A DNA stretch of 5,543 bases from an uncultured Paracoccaceae bacterium. GTDB lineage: Bacteria > Pseudomonadota > Alphaproteobacteria > Rhodobacterales > Rhodobacteraceae. Under the pieces are notes generated by a model. The model was not told the DNA's origin. It did not search any database and saw nothing but the letters and a program-made list of their open reading frames with translations. Position numbers and translations under genes: made by a program. Positions within the stretch are counted from its first letter, which is position 1. Each line of letters opens with the position of its first letter. The stretch lies in contig CALCPC010000827.1 in assembly GCA_937900975.1 (NCBI GenBank), forward strand, positions 1 to 5,543. Direction: 5' to 3'. Below are positions 5,335 to 5,543 of this stretch, piece by piece.

Positions 5335-5543
5335 TTAGGCACCGTCAAAGGCGCAAAGCGCGTGCACCTCGAACCCCAAAGCCTGCAGCCGTTGGCGCCC
5401 GCCAAGTTCCGGCAGATCTATGACAAAGGCGGTCGAGATCACCTCCCCGCCCAACCGCTTAATCAAACGGATCCCCGCCTCTGCCGTGCCGCCGGTCGCC
5501 AAAAGATCATCGACCAGAAGCACAGTCTCGCCGGTCTCGATGA
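5335..5543 (-). CDS. apt: Adenine phosphoribosyltransferase, C-terminal part (5' end beyond the window)
   Basis: About 68 C-terminal residues are visible, ending at the TAA complementary to 5335-5337; the frame is open to the right edge, where it reads IETGET before the motif. The type I PRTase PRPP-binding loop [20 protein letters not shown] is complete, with the adjacent acidic pair and TGGT. It is followed by the Apt-like ending with [16 protein letters not shown], equivalent to the family's LxGRxKL region. Full Apt proteins have about 170-180 residues, so over half is missing only because of the window edge. The enzyme salvages adenine: adenine plus PRPP gives AMP and pyrophosphate in the cytosol. 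The [13 protein letters not shown] form of the loop is typical of Apt rather than of Hpt or PyrE. A GTG at 5521-5523 is only an internal Val, not a start. Transcription converges on the FAD oxidase operon. Confidence 0.92.
   Translation of the reverse strand, partial: IETGETVLLVDDLLATGGTAEAGIRLIKRLGGEVISTAFVIDLPELGGRQRLQALGFEVHALCAFDGA

Overview
The window is GC-rich DNA, with G/C-biased third codon positions in its genes. The protein sequences (a processing-peptidase-like M16 protease, a RimJ/RimL-type acetyltransferase, a GlcD/D2HGDH-type flavoprotein and Apt) have the look of an alphaproteobacterium, most likely Rhodobacteraceae (Roseobacter/Rhodobacter group). That placement is inferred from protein style and genome texture, not from a marker gene.

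Layout, left to right on the + strand. Positions 1-860 hold the C-terminal two thirds of an M16 peptidase, interrupted by one in-frame amber codon at 336-338. Three bases later comes a GNAT acetyltransferase (864-1451). A 589-base gap (1452-2040) carries a block of 24-base imperfect tandem repeats and a small hairpin. Then come two overlapping genes: an exported, divergent metallo-beta-lactamase-fold protein (2041-2889) and an FAD-linked oxidase of the D-lactate/D-2-hydroxyglutarate dehydrogenase family (2886-4316). They share the bases GTGA, so they are almost certainly one translationally coupled operon. A gap of about 1 kb (4317-5334) has no convincing gene but is full of palindromes, including two copies of a MITE-like element in opposite orientations. 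On the - strand, 5335-5543 is the C-terminal part of adenine phosphoribosyltransferase (apt), running off the right edge.

The peptidase and acetyltransferase probably form one transcription unit and the MBL-fold/FAD-oxidase pair another. Apt is transcribed towards them, so the ~1 kb gap lies between convergent 3' ends, a usual place for palindromic repeats to accumulate. No pathway clearly joins all five genes.

I see no defence system, phage, CRISPR array or complete transposon. The points most worth a second look are the amber codon in the peptidase, the MITE-like pair (one copy's terminal repeat overlaps the stop codon of the FAD oxidase), the altered metal-ligand motif of the MBL-fold protein, and possible substrate-site changes in the FAD oxidase.
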